Of a DNA stretch of 64,000 nucleotides, positions 30,144-41,500 are shown in pieces (the first letter of the stretch is position 1; each line of letters begins with the position of its first letter). A program made the position numbers and the translations under genes. Source of the DNA: Yponomeuta sedellus (Eukaryota > Arthropoda > Insecta > Lepidoptera > Yponomeutidae); NCBI GenBank assembly GCA_934045075.1, contig OW203724.1, positions 17,475,143-17,539,142 of the forward strand. Reading direction: 5' to 3'. Under the pieces are notes generated by a model, which saw only the letters and a program-made list of their open reading frames with translations, did no database searches and was not told the DNA's origin.

Positions 30144-32598
30144 TTAATACGAGGTTGAACTGCTATCAGGCCTCAGTTGTTTAGTCTGTACATCATCGTA
30201 AGCTATTTTGAACACACTTTTCTTCTCAGTGATCGGCAGACGCTTTATGTTGCCTTGCACTAACGTATTCATGGCTATACCGGAGTCATTATCTTCTATC
30301 TTAGTGGAAACGTTCCTAACTGCAGGCGCGTCCTCGCCGCCTATGTTTATTTTCGATACGTGAACCTCAGGTTCTTTGTGGTTATTATAGTTGGCCGATA
30401 TTGATATGCTATGTGTTAAGGCACTTTCGGCTATTTCACGTTTTTGCTCTTTGTTTTTTACCTCATCCTGGTTCACGTAGATGGGCTGTTGCGTCGGTCG
30501 TCGAGGTAAGGGTATATTTGGTTGCCCTCCCAAGAACTTTGGGATCGACGTCGGCTGTATGTAGAGCAAAGGGTTCTGGTTCTCGTATTGATGCTCGTAC
30601 CTGTGTTCTGAATGTTGCAGCAAGGGATGGACGTCCGGTAATGGTCCTTCTGGAACCGGCGTCACTTTACCCTCTTTCAATATGCGTGGGTGAATAAACT
30701 CACTTTCTTTTGGTTTGACGTTTTTTTTTACATCCGCATCAGCTTTGCTGTCTTTAGTGGATATTTTTCCATAGTGTGTGCTTTTGTCTTTCTTATCCTC
30801 GAGGTCAGTTTTGACTTTCGATGGTCGCTTAGGTTTCTTTGGAGCTATTTTGTCTTTGTCAGACGTGGGAGGCTTGGTAACGATCGCCGATCCCTTCTTG
30901 CTGTACCACTGCATGTAACGTGGTAAGCTTTTCTGGGACATTTTAACGAGGTCACCGGTTTTAGACGTACCTTCAGCATCAGTTTGTTTATCCTCCGTGT
31001 TATTTGGGCTATCTTTTTTCGTCAGTGCTAGTTCCAGATCTGGTGTATGGAACCTGGTCATATTTCCATCGGCGGTTTCTCTGGCTTCGGTCGATGAACC
31101 TTGTCGGGAAAATATTAAGTTTTTTGTTTCTTTCGATGCTGAACTACTTCTACTTTTGTCCCTCTCTTGTTGGATGGCAAGTATTTCACTTGTATCATTC
31201 AAAGCCTCATCATCATTTATCGATGATTGTTTTTGCAATCTAGATCTACGATTTTGTACATCAGACTCTATTTTCTCATCTAATGAAGATGAAATTTCCA
31301 TTAAGACTTCTCGCCTCAGGCCGGCACTTTTGTCATTATCAGATATTTTAATTTGTGTAGTCGTTTCATTTTTAGAAGTGGTGACAGTACTTTTAGTTTT
31401 ATCTCCGTACCTCTTTATATGTTCTTCTCTTTCATTTGTTTTACTTACTTTTATATGTTTTTCACTTTCCAAAGACGGTGATATTTCACTCTCTTCTAAA
31501 ATAGGAGTTTTTATTTTTCGTTTTAGTTCGTATGCTCTAATGCTTCTTCTTGGATCTTTGTACTTAAGTTTTTTTTTAGGTTTCTTTCTTTTAATCCAAG
31601 CTATCTTTTTTGTTTCATCTGAACCTACTATTTGCGAATCGTCTTCAGAGTAAGATTCGTTGTCACTTCGCGCTTTTCTTCTTGTAGGTTTCAATAACTG
31701 TGGTTCAGTTTGCGTACCGATGTGACATTCAGTCTGAGTGGCCATTGCCGACTGTCCAGAATGGCCAGGTAGACTTTGAGTTTCTAACTTGCTCTCAACT
31801 TGGGAAGCTGTCTCATGACTTTGCAATATCCTTTCACGCTCTAATAGTATTTGATGCAATAATTCATTTTGTTTTCTAAGTGAAGATTCAAGAAGTTCTT
31901 GATTTACAGTGGATTTATTTTGCATCTCCAGTAACGCAGATTGTATATATTCATTATTTACTGGCACAACACCTGGCATGTCAGGTTGAATGTTAGAGTA
32001 CTCACGAAATTGGTTTTGAAGATCACTGCCGGCTAGAGAACGTCGTCCTAGACTTTTGATGTCCTTGTCTGCATCCAAATCAGTAACCTTTTCCATGCGT
32101 TCTCGTATGTTTTTTGCTTCTTCTCCCTGCTCTCTTATAAACCTTTCCATTAGTAGATCTTTACCACTGTCTATGACTACATATTGAGTGTGAGGTATAA
32201 GAGTCACCGGTCTTTGCTGTTGTTGTTGTACCGGAAGATTGACATAACGTTCTTCTTCATTTTTACCTCTCGTGACCAATCTGAGGATTTCCGTATTTCC
32301 TTCTTTGATAAAGTATTGATCTCTGCCGAGCGATGAATGGGCGTGCGTTTTCTCAAGAAACTCAGGTTTTAAACTGTGACCATCGTTCTCCTCAACATTT
32401 TCAGTTTTGAGAAATACTTCAGAGCCTCTATCAATTTCATGTCTCCGGATAGAGTCATTATCCTGCTCTCTCTTGTGGTAGTGCAAAGTGGCAATTCTAT
32501 CATAGCCGTTCTCCAAATCTTCAATATACTCTTTGTGCTTATTGTTATACGCTTCTTGTAGTTGCATTTCTTTTGTGTAGATTATGTTTGGGCCATCT
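30144..32598 (-). CDS. Cad86C: Cadherin coding exon 12 (long cytoplasmic tail)
   Basis: Residues 961-1778 in one 2455-bp exon. Acceptor tttttcacag/AGATGG, stop TAA at 30144-30146. The sequence is low in hydrophobics and rich in K, E, S, Q. Recognisable pieces: RDGPNIIYTKEMQLQEAYNN at the start, a QQQQQ run, coiled-coil-like QELLESSLRKQNELLHQILL, TQTECHIGTQTE, a very basic KRKKPKKKLKYKDPRR (about 1295-1310), LPRYMQWYSKKGSAIVTKPP, and the C-terminus SSSTSY. No catenin-binding region of the classical cadherin type is recognised. Confidence 0.9.
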
Positions 32599-35500
32599 CT
32601 GTGAAAAAACAAAGAATAAATTATATCTTGCTTCAAAGTTATCGATCTATTGACATATTAACCAAAATAGATTGCGTACCTTGTACGGAATGATTGTCTA
32701 GCGTCATTGTAATCATTATTCGCAGCAGCAGGCACGTAGTCTTGTCTCAAATCGCCAGGTGTCGAAGAGGCATCTTTAGGTCTTAAGTTCCGTTTATTAA
32801 ATTTCCATTGGGTGGGCTTAGTTCTCATGTCAGCCTGTTCAGCGCTCCACGCTTCCCGTCTCCGCCATTCGGTAGCTTGTATGGACTTATCGTGTATATT
32901 TTGCGTGGATTTGTTTTCCCTCCCATGGCTCTTGTCGCGCACCACTAAATGTACGTCGTCCTCTGTGGAGTTGACACGGATCACTCTTTTCCTAGAATTG
33001 TATTAATGCATTTCTATACCTAGCTGTTCTGTTATAACATTATGTACGATAATAAGCTGAAAGCTATCGGTTCTCGTGTAAGCATAAGCAGCGTCGATCA
33101 ATAAATGGTAATTAAAAACAAGTTACAGTGATTTGTTAAGGTGAATAAGTAAGAAGTGGTGCAGGTGAAAATAAATAATATGTACTTACTAACAGCGTAG
33201 TAAGGCTGTAGTGAAAGCATGCACTAGTTAATGGTGCACTTAAATCTGTTAATGAAAAGAGAAACAGAACAAAATATAACCATAAAATATTAGTAGATGA
33301 AAAGGGAATTAGTAGATGCAGGTAAAGTCAGTCGACTGTACCTTTGTTAAAACAAAAATAAAAGGAATCTTTAGACTCTGTAACCGAAGGAAGGCAACAT
33401 AGAAAAGCTGTTATAATATAGAACTGGTAAGATGATCTGGGCAATATAAGTTAAATCTTAGCTCTTTATGTTGTAAGATAATCTTTATTGATAAGATATT
33501 TCTTATGGAACACGTAAGCTAAGACTTTACTTCCCATATTGCTTAGTTAGTGCAAAGTTTTATAGCATTTCACATAAAAATGTCTGTTAAACTTTATCTT
33601 ATTACCTGGGTGGCATGTAGAGAGGGCATCCTTCGCAAATACAACAACATATCAAGAGTAGTAATACTATAGCTACAATTATGGCTAGAAGTATCAAGAG
33701 CCAAAATAACAGACGACTCTCGGCTTTGTAGAAACCCTGAAAAAAAAATTATTTAGAACTTTTTCAGAAAACTTGTTATAAGTAGTTATGTTCTTGGCCC
33801 TCGATCTATTTCGAAATTGTTTCGATTGTCTTAATTTTTCTATTTTCACTTTCTAATAAGACTCAACAGTAGGTATATTTGACTTTTACAAGAAAAAATA
33901 TTCTGGACTATTGAAGAGCTCTAGGAAAAGTTGGAATACTTACGGAATCACCGGTGTCTACATTATTGTTGTTGTTGTTGTTGTTAGCGTCAGAGTTGGT
34001 TGTATAAATGGTTTTATTTTTAGCGAGTTGCTCCTGCAATTTAGCTACGTTTATGGCAGTGTTTCCCGACATCCGCACTATGGCAATCACTTCACTCCTG
34101 AAAAATAAAAAGACCTTGTTACAATCTAAAATTGAAAACCCACCTTAGTGTATAAATCCATTAGGAAATATGGTTGGTTTGAAAACCGCTGCTTTGTAAT
34201 TAGTAATTGAAATAGCATCATTTAGATGATAACTTTTATGTATATATAAAAAAAAAATTACTAGAGAAATTTAATCTTGTGTTGAGTTAAGAAAAAAATT
34301 CAAGACAATTATTAGCATCGCCTCGCGATCTTTTCGTGTGTAATCCTCATAAAAAGACTTATTTTAGACTAATTTACCTTTTCCAAAATAATTGTAACAA
34401 CTTTGCGATAGTTTTACCATAGCTAAGGACCAAGTAGCAAAAACAAAAAGTTTTTTTATGAATTTTTTTTACCTTATATATAAAAATTAAATGCAGTAGT
34501 CTAAAACACGAGAACGGTTGGATCGATTTGGGTGTTTTGCATAATTTTGGAAATTCAGAGGAAGTTTAATTGGTGAAACGAAATTTATGGGGTCATCATC
34601 TAATAAAATTGTCAAGCGAGGTAATTTTCCTTAATTCATAGATAACTGTTAACATATCTTTTTTGATCCTCATAACCTATTAGAGAATCTGTCTGGCTTT
34701 GATGTCATAACCAGATTTGTAATTTGTATTTCTTGTACTTACTTTTCTTGACTAGTCTCCTTTCCACTCAAATCTGTAGCACCTCCTTGCTCCCCTTTAT
34801 AGGGCTTGATCTCAATAATGGTAACTTTACCACCAGACAGAGTGCTCAGTACTTCTTCCAACTTCTTCCTATCAGGGTTAGCCCCCGGTACTATGAAGGA
34901 CATTGTCCTTGTTTTACTCTCTGGCGGGTAAATCTTTACCATAGTGGATGAGAACAATCTTGGAGAGCCCAAGTCATACGCTCGTATTGTCAGAACGTAA
35001 ACTTCGCTTTCTTGATCGTTCTCAAATTGACGCTTTTGTCTATGAAAGTTCTGCTTCTTTGTCCTCTTTAATGCTTCAAGGAGATGCAATTCGCCAGTTT
35101 CTTCATTGATTGCAAACTTTGCATCACCATTGCCGTCGGTAATTTCGTATCTCACAACGTTATTGGGCGGCTCGGCGTCTTTGTCAATTGCCTTAACAAA
35201 CGCAGCCGACGTGAAATTACTTAGACTCGGTGATAGCACAAACTCGTACAGGGACCTCTCGAACTCAGGTGGGTTATCATTTACATCTAATAGCTTAATT
35301 ATTAATGGCACTGTAACTCTTAAACCTACACCGTCATTGTCTCTAGCCTCTACTAAGAAATGCAAGTCTGGCATAGCTTCGCGGTCGAAGCCGTGGTTGT
35401 TTGTTGCCACAGTTATCAGACCCGATATCGGGTCTAGATGAAGGGATGTGTTAAGGTACCCTAGTATGGCAGTGAATTGTATCTTGCCAAAGGCGCCTGT

Positions 35501-38500
35501 GTCCACGTCATCTGCTGCCACTTGAATAACTTTTGCGCCGGCTGTTATATTCTCCGGAAGTTCAACGTCGTAAGATTGCGCTAGAAATATCGGTGGATTG
35601 TCATTTACGTCGTTCAGGTAAACAGTAACGTTTACTGTCACAGACAAGTTTGTCGATGGGCCCAACTCTTGTGCTATGATCTGAAAGAAATGTTTCTTAT
35701 AAATAAAATGTTTCTCCTTTTGAGTGCAATCAAGTGGCGTCTGCGCTTTAATATTCGCAATACCTACTCCGTACAACCTACCAAGGTACTGATGTCTAGC
35801 ATTTTGAGATTGTTCGCTCTCAAGTAATTCCCAAAACAAAAGACAAAAGGAGAGGGCCTGTCACAAGCTTCACGATATTTTTTTCTGTTGGGCTTTTTGA
35901 AAGATCCGGTGAATTATAAGTAGGTTATTTAACTTATAAATACATAAACATTTCTTTATGACAGCCACTTGGAAATATCAATAAGAATGTCAAACGGACC
36001 TTTGCGATACAGTATTAATATATTTCCTAATGACTTTCATGCCATTAAAGTCATTAGGATGAGATCTACTTTAAAATTATTGTATGTTTTTTTAGTTTCT
36101 TATCAAACTTTGACTCAAACGATCGGACAAAACGAAGGGTCTCCCCGTTAAAAAAAATTAATATAAAACGATTTGATTAAGGCTTGTAATACACAACTTC
36201 TTATAAAAATTTATGATGTCACAATTTGATGTCGACCACATTGTAAGCCCAAGCTTGCAATAGGCCTACACCAGCCTACACTAGTATATAGAGTACGCCT
36301 GGCAACGGGCAGCAAGGGAAGGGAGCACGTATTGTATGCGTACCTGAAATATCACAGATTTCCGCGCCTCGTAATCTAGCATAGTGTTGTCGCGCACTCG
36401 AATGATGAACTGCGCGTGGCGCTCCGCCACAGTGGGCGAGACCTCAAAGGTCCCATTATTCCCGAGCAGGGACAAAGAGAAGACCCCATTCTTGCCGGCG
36501 TCATTGTCGTTTACTTGAGGGACGTAGGGCTCGCTGAACGAGAGGGCGGTCCCCTGAGGCGCATTCTCGTCGAGGTATGCTATGTAACTGCAATCAAATT
36601 ATGCTATGTCAAAGTTTGTAAGGTAAGTATAGCTGCGATTAGGGCGGCTTGGAAGAACTGTTCGGAGTTTTGACTGTTGCCTTTTGGTGCGTGATACTTT
36701 TCCCAGTAGGTATAAAGACATCTCAGGGATGAAGTCAAAGGCCGAAACACATTTTTGGTCTGAGCTTTGTCTACATCAGCTGTCTGATCAAAGTCCAAAG
36801 GACACTTTTAACTAGACTAACCTAGCTTAGAAATGCAAAACCATGGCCAATCAATCTTATTTACATTTTCTCAATTTTTAAAGGATTGCCTCATCGAATA
36901 TTTTTCACGGACTTTCTGTCATATTCAGATCCATTTTCATGTCCTATAAGCGTTTCTGTCTGTGATATAAGCGCATTCGTAAAGTGTTAGTCGTAACCTA
37001 AATTTTCGATGTATTCACCATTTCAGTGTTTGTTTTTAGTTAGCACATTGGTGAGTTTATGATGTCTATAATGTTTATAGTAGCCGTAAAGTCTTACATA
37101 GCTTAGAGCAGATAAAATAAATTTCTTGTATGTGTATGTAGACAATAAAACGCTGAAATATAAACCCACGTATCACGCATGGTACAGACGAGTACTTAAA
37201 AAAGATGTTTGAGTATATCCTGTGGAACTTTATGGCCTTGCTATAGATAGTCCTAGTAGACCTTTACATACTACGAGTAACTTGCCAAGGTGTGGGAACA
37301 ACATTAAATGTAAGACCACTCGGGCAACTCGAAAAAAAATACAAAAACAACATAGTGCTTTACGCTTTACGCAGAAGAAGTGCAACAGACTTACAATTGA
37401 TTCTCAAAGTAAGGTGGCGAGTTATCCCTCTCGGGCAGTATGAAGGCCAGCTGAACGGTGCTGGACATGGCCTCAGGTTCCTCTCTCGTCAGCCGGACCT
37501 CCTCAGCAACAACGGTCAGCAAAATCGGGGCCCCAGCATGGGAGATCGCAGCTATCTCCTCTACTGGACGCTCAAGGGATACTTCGCCTGTAAAATGGAC
37601 AGAAATCGCCTGTGAGTAGGTAACTCTTTTGTAAATTGAATTTGGAAACACGAAGTATCGCCTTGCGATTCCATTTTTAAAATTTGACGTCCGAGATTGA
37701 AAGGACAGTCGACTGCGGAATCGGACCCGTAACATAAATAGGCTTAATACAGGTTGCTACAAGTGATACTTTTATAAGTATATAAACCTAAATGATTCTT
37801 ATATATTTTTAGATCTTCTAGTGAACGAATAAAATCTAAAGTATCAACAGTCACTGTTCCTTTTCATGATGTGAACCTTAGCATTCCAATACCGACCACC
37901 AAAGCTTGGATTTCTTTGCAATGTTTTCCTTCATAGCTGGCTAGCAGTACTTGATGTGATCACAATACCAACCAAAGCTATTATCGCATTAGCTTAATGT
38001 TGTCCTAGTAGATACAGTCGATAGCTGGTTAACCTTTACGTTTTTGCTGTAGGTTTGTCCGTAAAATAGTGGAGTAGACTCCACGCGTACTAAGATTAAT
38101 ATGCAGTTGACCGTACTACCGTAATCAAACGCACCTGTTGGAGTAACTCTACATACTTGGAACTCAAAGAGTATGTAAAATACATGTTCTCCAACTACCT
38201 TAAATGGTCGCGGGTATTTCGCGGGTGAGATTTCGTACGCAGGGCAAGAAGCGATGTACAACAGATCTTAAGATATCACATTGAGACCGATCTACTACAC
38301 CCATTTAGTGTGAGTGAAGATGCTACTGGTCGCTGTATATGGCGTTTCGTAGATGCAAAAGCCAATATTAGGATCTCTCGGTAAGATAGTCTGACTCACA
38401 AATGCCCAGTTTTTGAGAAACACAACTCTGAGTCCAAAAATTGTCATTCTATCTAATTTCGGTTTTTTGACAGTTGCTGAAGACTAACCCACTGTCACAT

Positions 38501-41500
38501 CAGCTTGCAGATTGGCAGCGGCTGAGTATTGCCGAGTACAAAATTAAGTGACGTACCTAGGACCTTTGTTGAGAGACCTTTTTGAGAGACCTTTGTCTAG
38601 AAGTGGACGAGTACGGGGTTACTGATTGAACCTTAAGTTCTCAGTCTCTTCTTGATAATGTTAATATCAACTCAAAATAAAACTAGAGGGTTGCCAACCG
38701 CGCCGTCCCGGCCTAGCAGGGAGCGGTCTGTTCTGCAAATACCGGCGGAGAGTGGCCCAGTTTAGTTTCGTGTGCCTGTGTGTGCATTTAACTTTCTCTA
38801 TGACGCCATTCAATAGGAAGTACTGCTTCGTTCTCGAGTGGAGAGTAGTTTCCCTAGATTAGTGCAGTTCTAATGGGACGTAGGCCTGAAGATTTTTCAT
38901 CATTGTTATACAGGAGGTTAATGAAATCGGGTGTTCTCTTCGTCAAAAGCAACTTTTTCTACTGCGAGAGCACTACAATATCAAAAAATAAATCACCTGT
39001 TTTTAAAATTTAAAATTTAATTATAACAGACCTCCAATGTACATAGAATTGTCATAATAAACTATGAATTCTAGTTTTATGAAACCCGAAATTCTGAGAA
39101 AAAGTACTTCTGTTTGACTTGGATAAATAGACTGATCGGAAAACGACTTATGAACGTTGATGAAGCGAAGTGGATCTGTCAGGCTCGTGGCAAGTTTCAG
39201 TCCCTCTGCCTACCCCTCTGGGATACAGGCGTGAGGTTACGTTATGTTATGTTGTGGAATACCCTATATTCAGCCCAAGACCCCATTGACGGATAAGGCA
39301 GTTAAAGAAGAAGAAATGCATTAGGTAGGTGAGCTGTCACTTGCAGCAGATTATGCATTAAATGTGGACGAGAAAAAGTTGACTCTCAAGAGCAGATTTT
39401 ATATTTCCATCCAACAATGGCCGCGCGACTAAATTCAAATTAGCTTATTGTGGTATTTGTGCCGCATAAATAGGTGGCTTCAAAGGCGGGACAGGCCGTG
39501 TTAGCGTCTGCCTACGTATAAATATACAGCCGCTTATTAAAGCCCTCATAACTTTCATTATTTCAACTATGTGTCAGCAGTGAATACGCCGCTCTTAGTT
39601 AGCATAAGAAAATGGTGTTCCCTCTTTGTGCGAAGTCGGATCTGCGGAGTATTCATTAGTCCTGGGATGCTAGAGGAGCTACACAAGACATTTATTAGTT
39701 TATAACGAGATTCCGTAAATTACAGTCACGAATAGGTACCATCAATGGATTCGCAGCTCTATAGGACGCGCAAACAGAATTAAGCCGTGAATCAAAGGCT
39801 CGCATCTTGGACTTTAATCGAATGTGAACCTCCATCCAGTCCAAATAAGGTGTAGTCTGATTCAATGCGATAAATCTCCAACTATGCTGCCTCTTTCAAT
39901 ATCAAAGGCTTAAGTTTTAACGGTTCTTTCCTCGGCCAAGTTTGTTCAGGCGAGCATAGTTAGGAAACTGATAATGTCAGAGCAAAATGGCTGCCGCATT
40001 GTCAGTATATTCGGAGAGCAAGCTGCGCGGTAGTGGCCCTTTATTATGAGCTAAGTGAGTCTTACGAACAATGCTGGCTTGGCGAGACGTCTATGGTCTA
40101 ATGAGCCATTATGCGCGTTGTTTAACTGAATGTTAAGGCACGGGCCCTGTTAGCGCGCAACATACGTTTGTCGCTACGCAAATTGACATTGTTTAGCAGT
40201 TTAGTTAAGTTGGACAACATCATTTACAGTGGCAGACCGCGGCAATTTTGAGTCGAGTTAAAACGAGGAAGCAATTTACACACGAGCTGCGAAGTGAAAA
40301 TTAAACCACCGCATTTCACTATTTCCGGCAGCTGAAACGAACTATCATTTAATGATAATGACGAAAGTTTCGTTGCTAATGCTTTCAGAATTAAACACCA
40401 GATATGTCTTTTTGTGTCAGTTGATGAAAAACTAAGTGGGTCACAGTACTAGTAGGTCGGTAGGGGGTCAGCTAAGGCAGGGCGTGTCGGCATTAGATAA
40501 GGAAGCAGGATATCCTACGGAAGCCGGCCGGACGCAAGACGAATGCCACCGCGCGATACTATCATAGAAAAAAAAACACTTGACGGCCAGCACTGACCTA
40601 ATAGTTAAAGAAGGCCGTTTAAAAAAAGAACTACCTACTAAGAACTATTTAAGGCACATATTTCATTTACATAGAGAGTTGATTACCGGCCGGCAAAATT
40701 GTAGCGGCCAGCCATAAAGCTCAGTCAAGGAATCCGAAATAGCAAAGAAAGAAAAAAAAACGTTGACAGCCAGTCGTTACTAAGCCAGTGACCCCGCGCC
40801 TCGCACGTGAATGAATAATTTTTGCGGAAAATTACCTCCAGGGCGATTCGACGGGGGAAAATGCACACTTCCTTTCCACTTGAACCCGAGTTACCTAACG
40901 TGTACGCGGCTTTACCTCATTCCGAGTGAATAAGGAATACGGGGAACGTGGAATACGTGATGAGTGTACAGCTAAGTAACTGGCAACGTTTAGGGGGGTT
41001 GATCCTGTGTAACCTTTGGAATTTGTAGAGTCGACTTTGAAGTGAATTGCGAGAAGAAAATAGACGAGTGTTCGTGGCTTAGTGGAACCGATTCTCAATC
41101 GAGGACTCAATCACTTGACTCAAGCAACAACAGTCGCGGTCAGGCTCTAGATGGGTGACCATCCCGTGACAACCGCTAGTGGCATTTTTTCGAGCGCTTC
41201 CGCGCTTCATAAAGCACGCTAAGCCACATGACGGCTTGTGTGTCGCACAGCGGCTGTCCTTAAGCGATATCAGAGACCTTATGGGCGGCTTAGTAACTTC
41301 TGACAATAAGGCCCGCCACTGTCTTACAATCCTCCACCAACCCGGACTTGACCCCCGTGGTGGAGTATGGCCTAACCTTGCAGACCCGGTAAGAGACCCG
41401 TGCTCCAGCAATGGGGACAAAAAAAGGGTTGATATCAATCAATAAACTATGCGAACTCACCTGAGGTCTCATTGATATTGAAGAACGGAGTAAAAGGATT

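Larger units (their letters stand above)
37588..41460. other. Cadherin intron 5 (largest intron)
   Basis: 3.87 kb. It holds a SINE-B fragment (38280-38370), a LINE tail (39140-39250) and a full SINE-A copy (41065-41435). The central 39340-41050 looks unique and more GC-rich, without repeats I recognise, and may contain regulatory DNA. No coding exon is evident: phase continuity between exons 5 and 6 is exact without one. Confidence 0.5.

Noticed and set aside
30997..31653. 218-codon plus-strand frame
   Set aside because: Antisense to the cadherin last exon. Its Leu/Phe/Ser richness is the mirror of Lys/Glu-rich sense codons.
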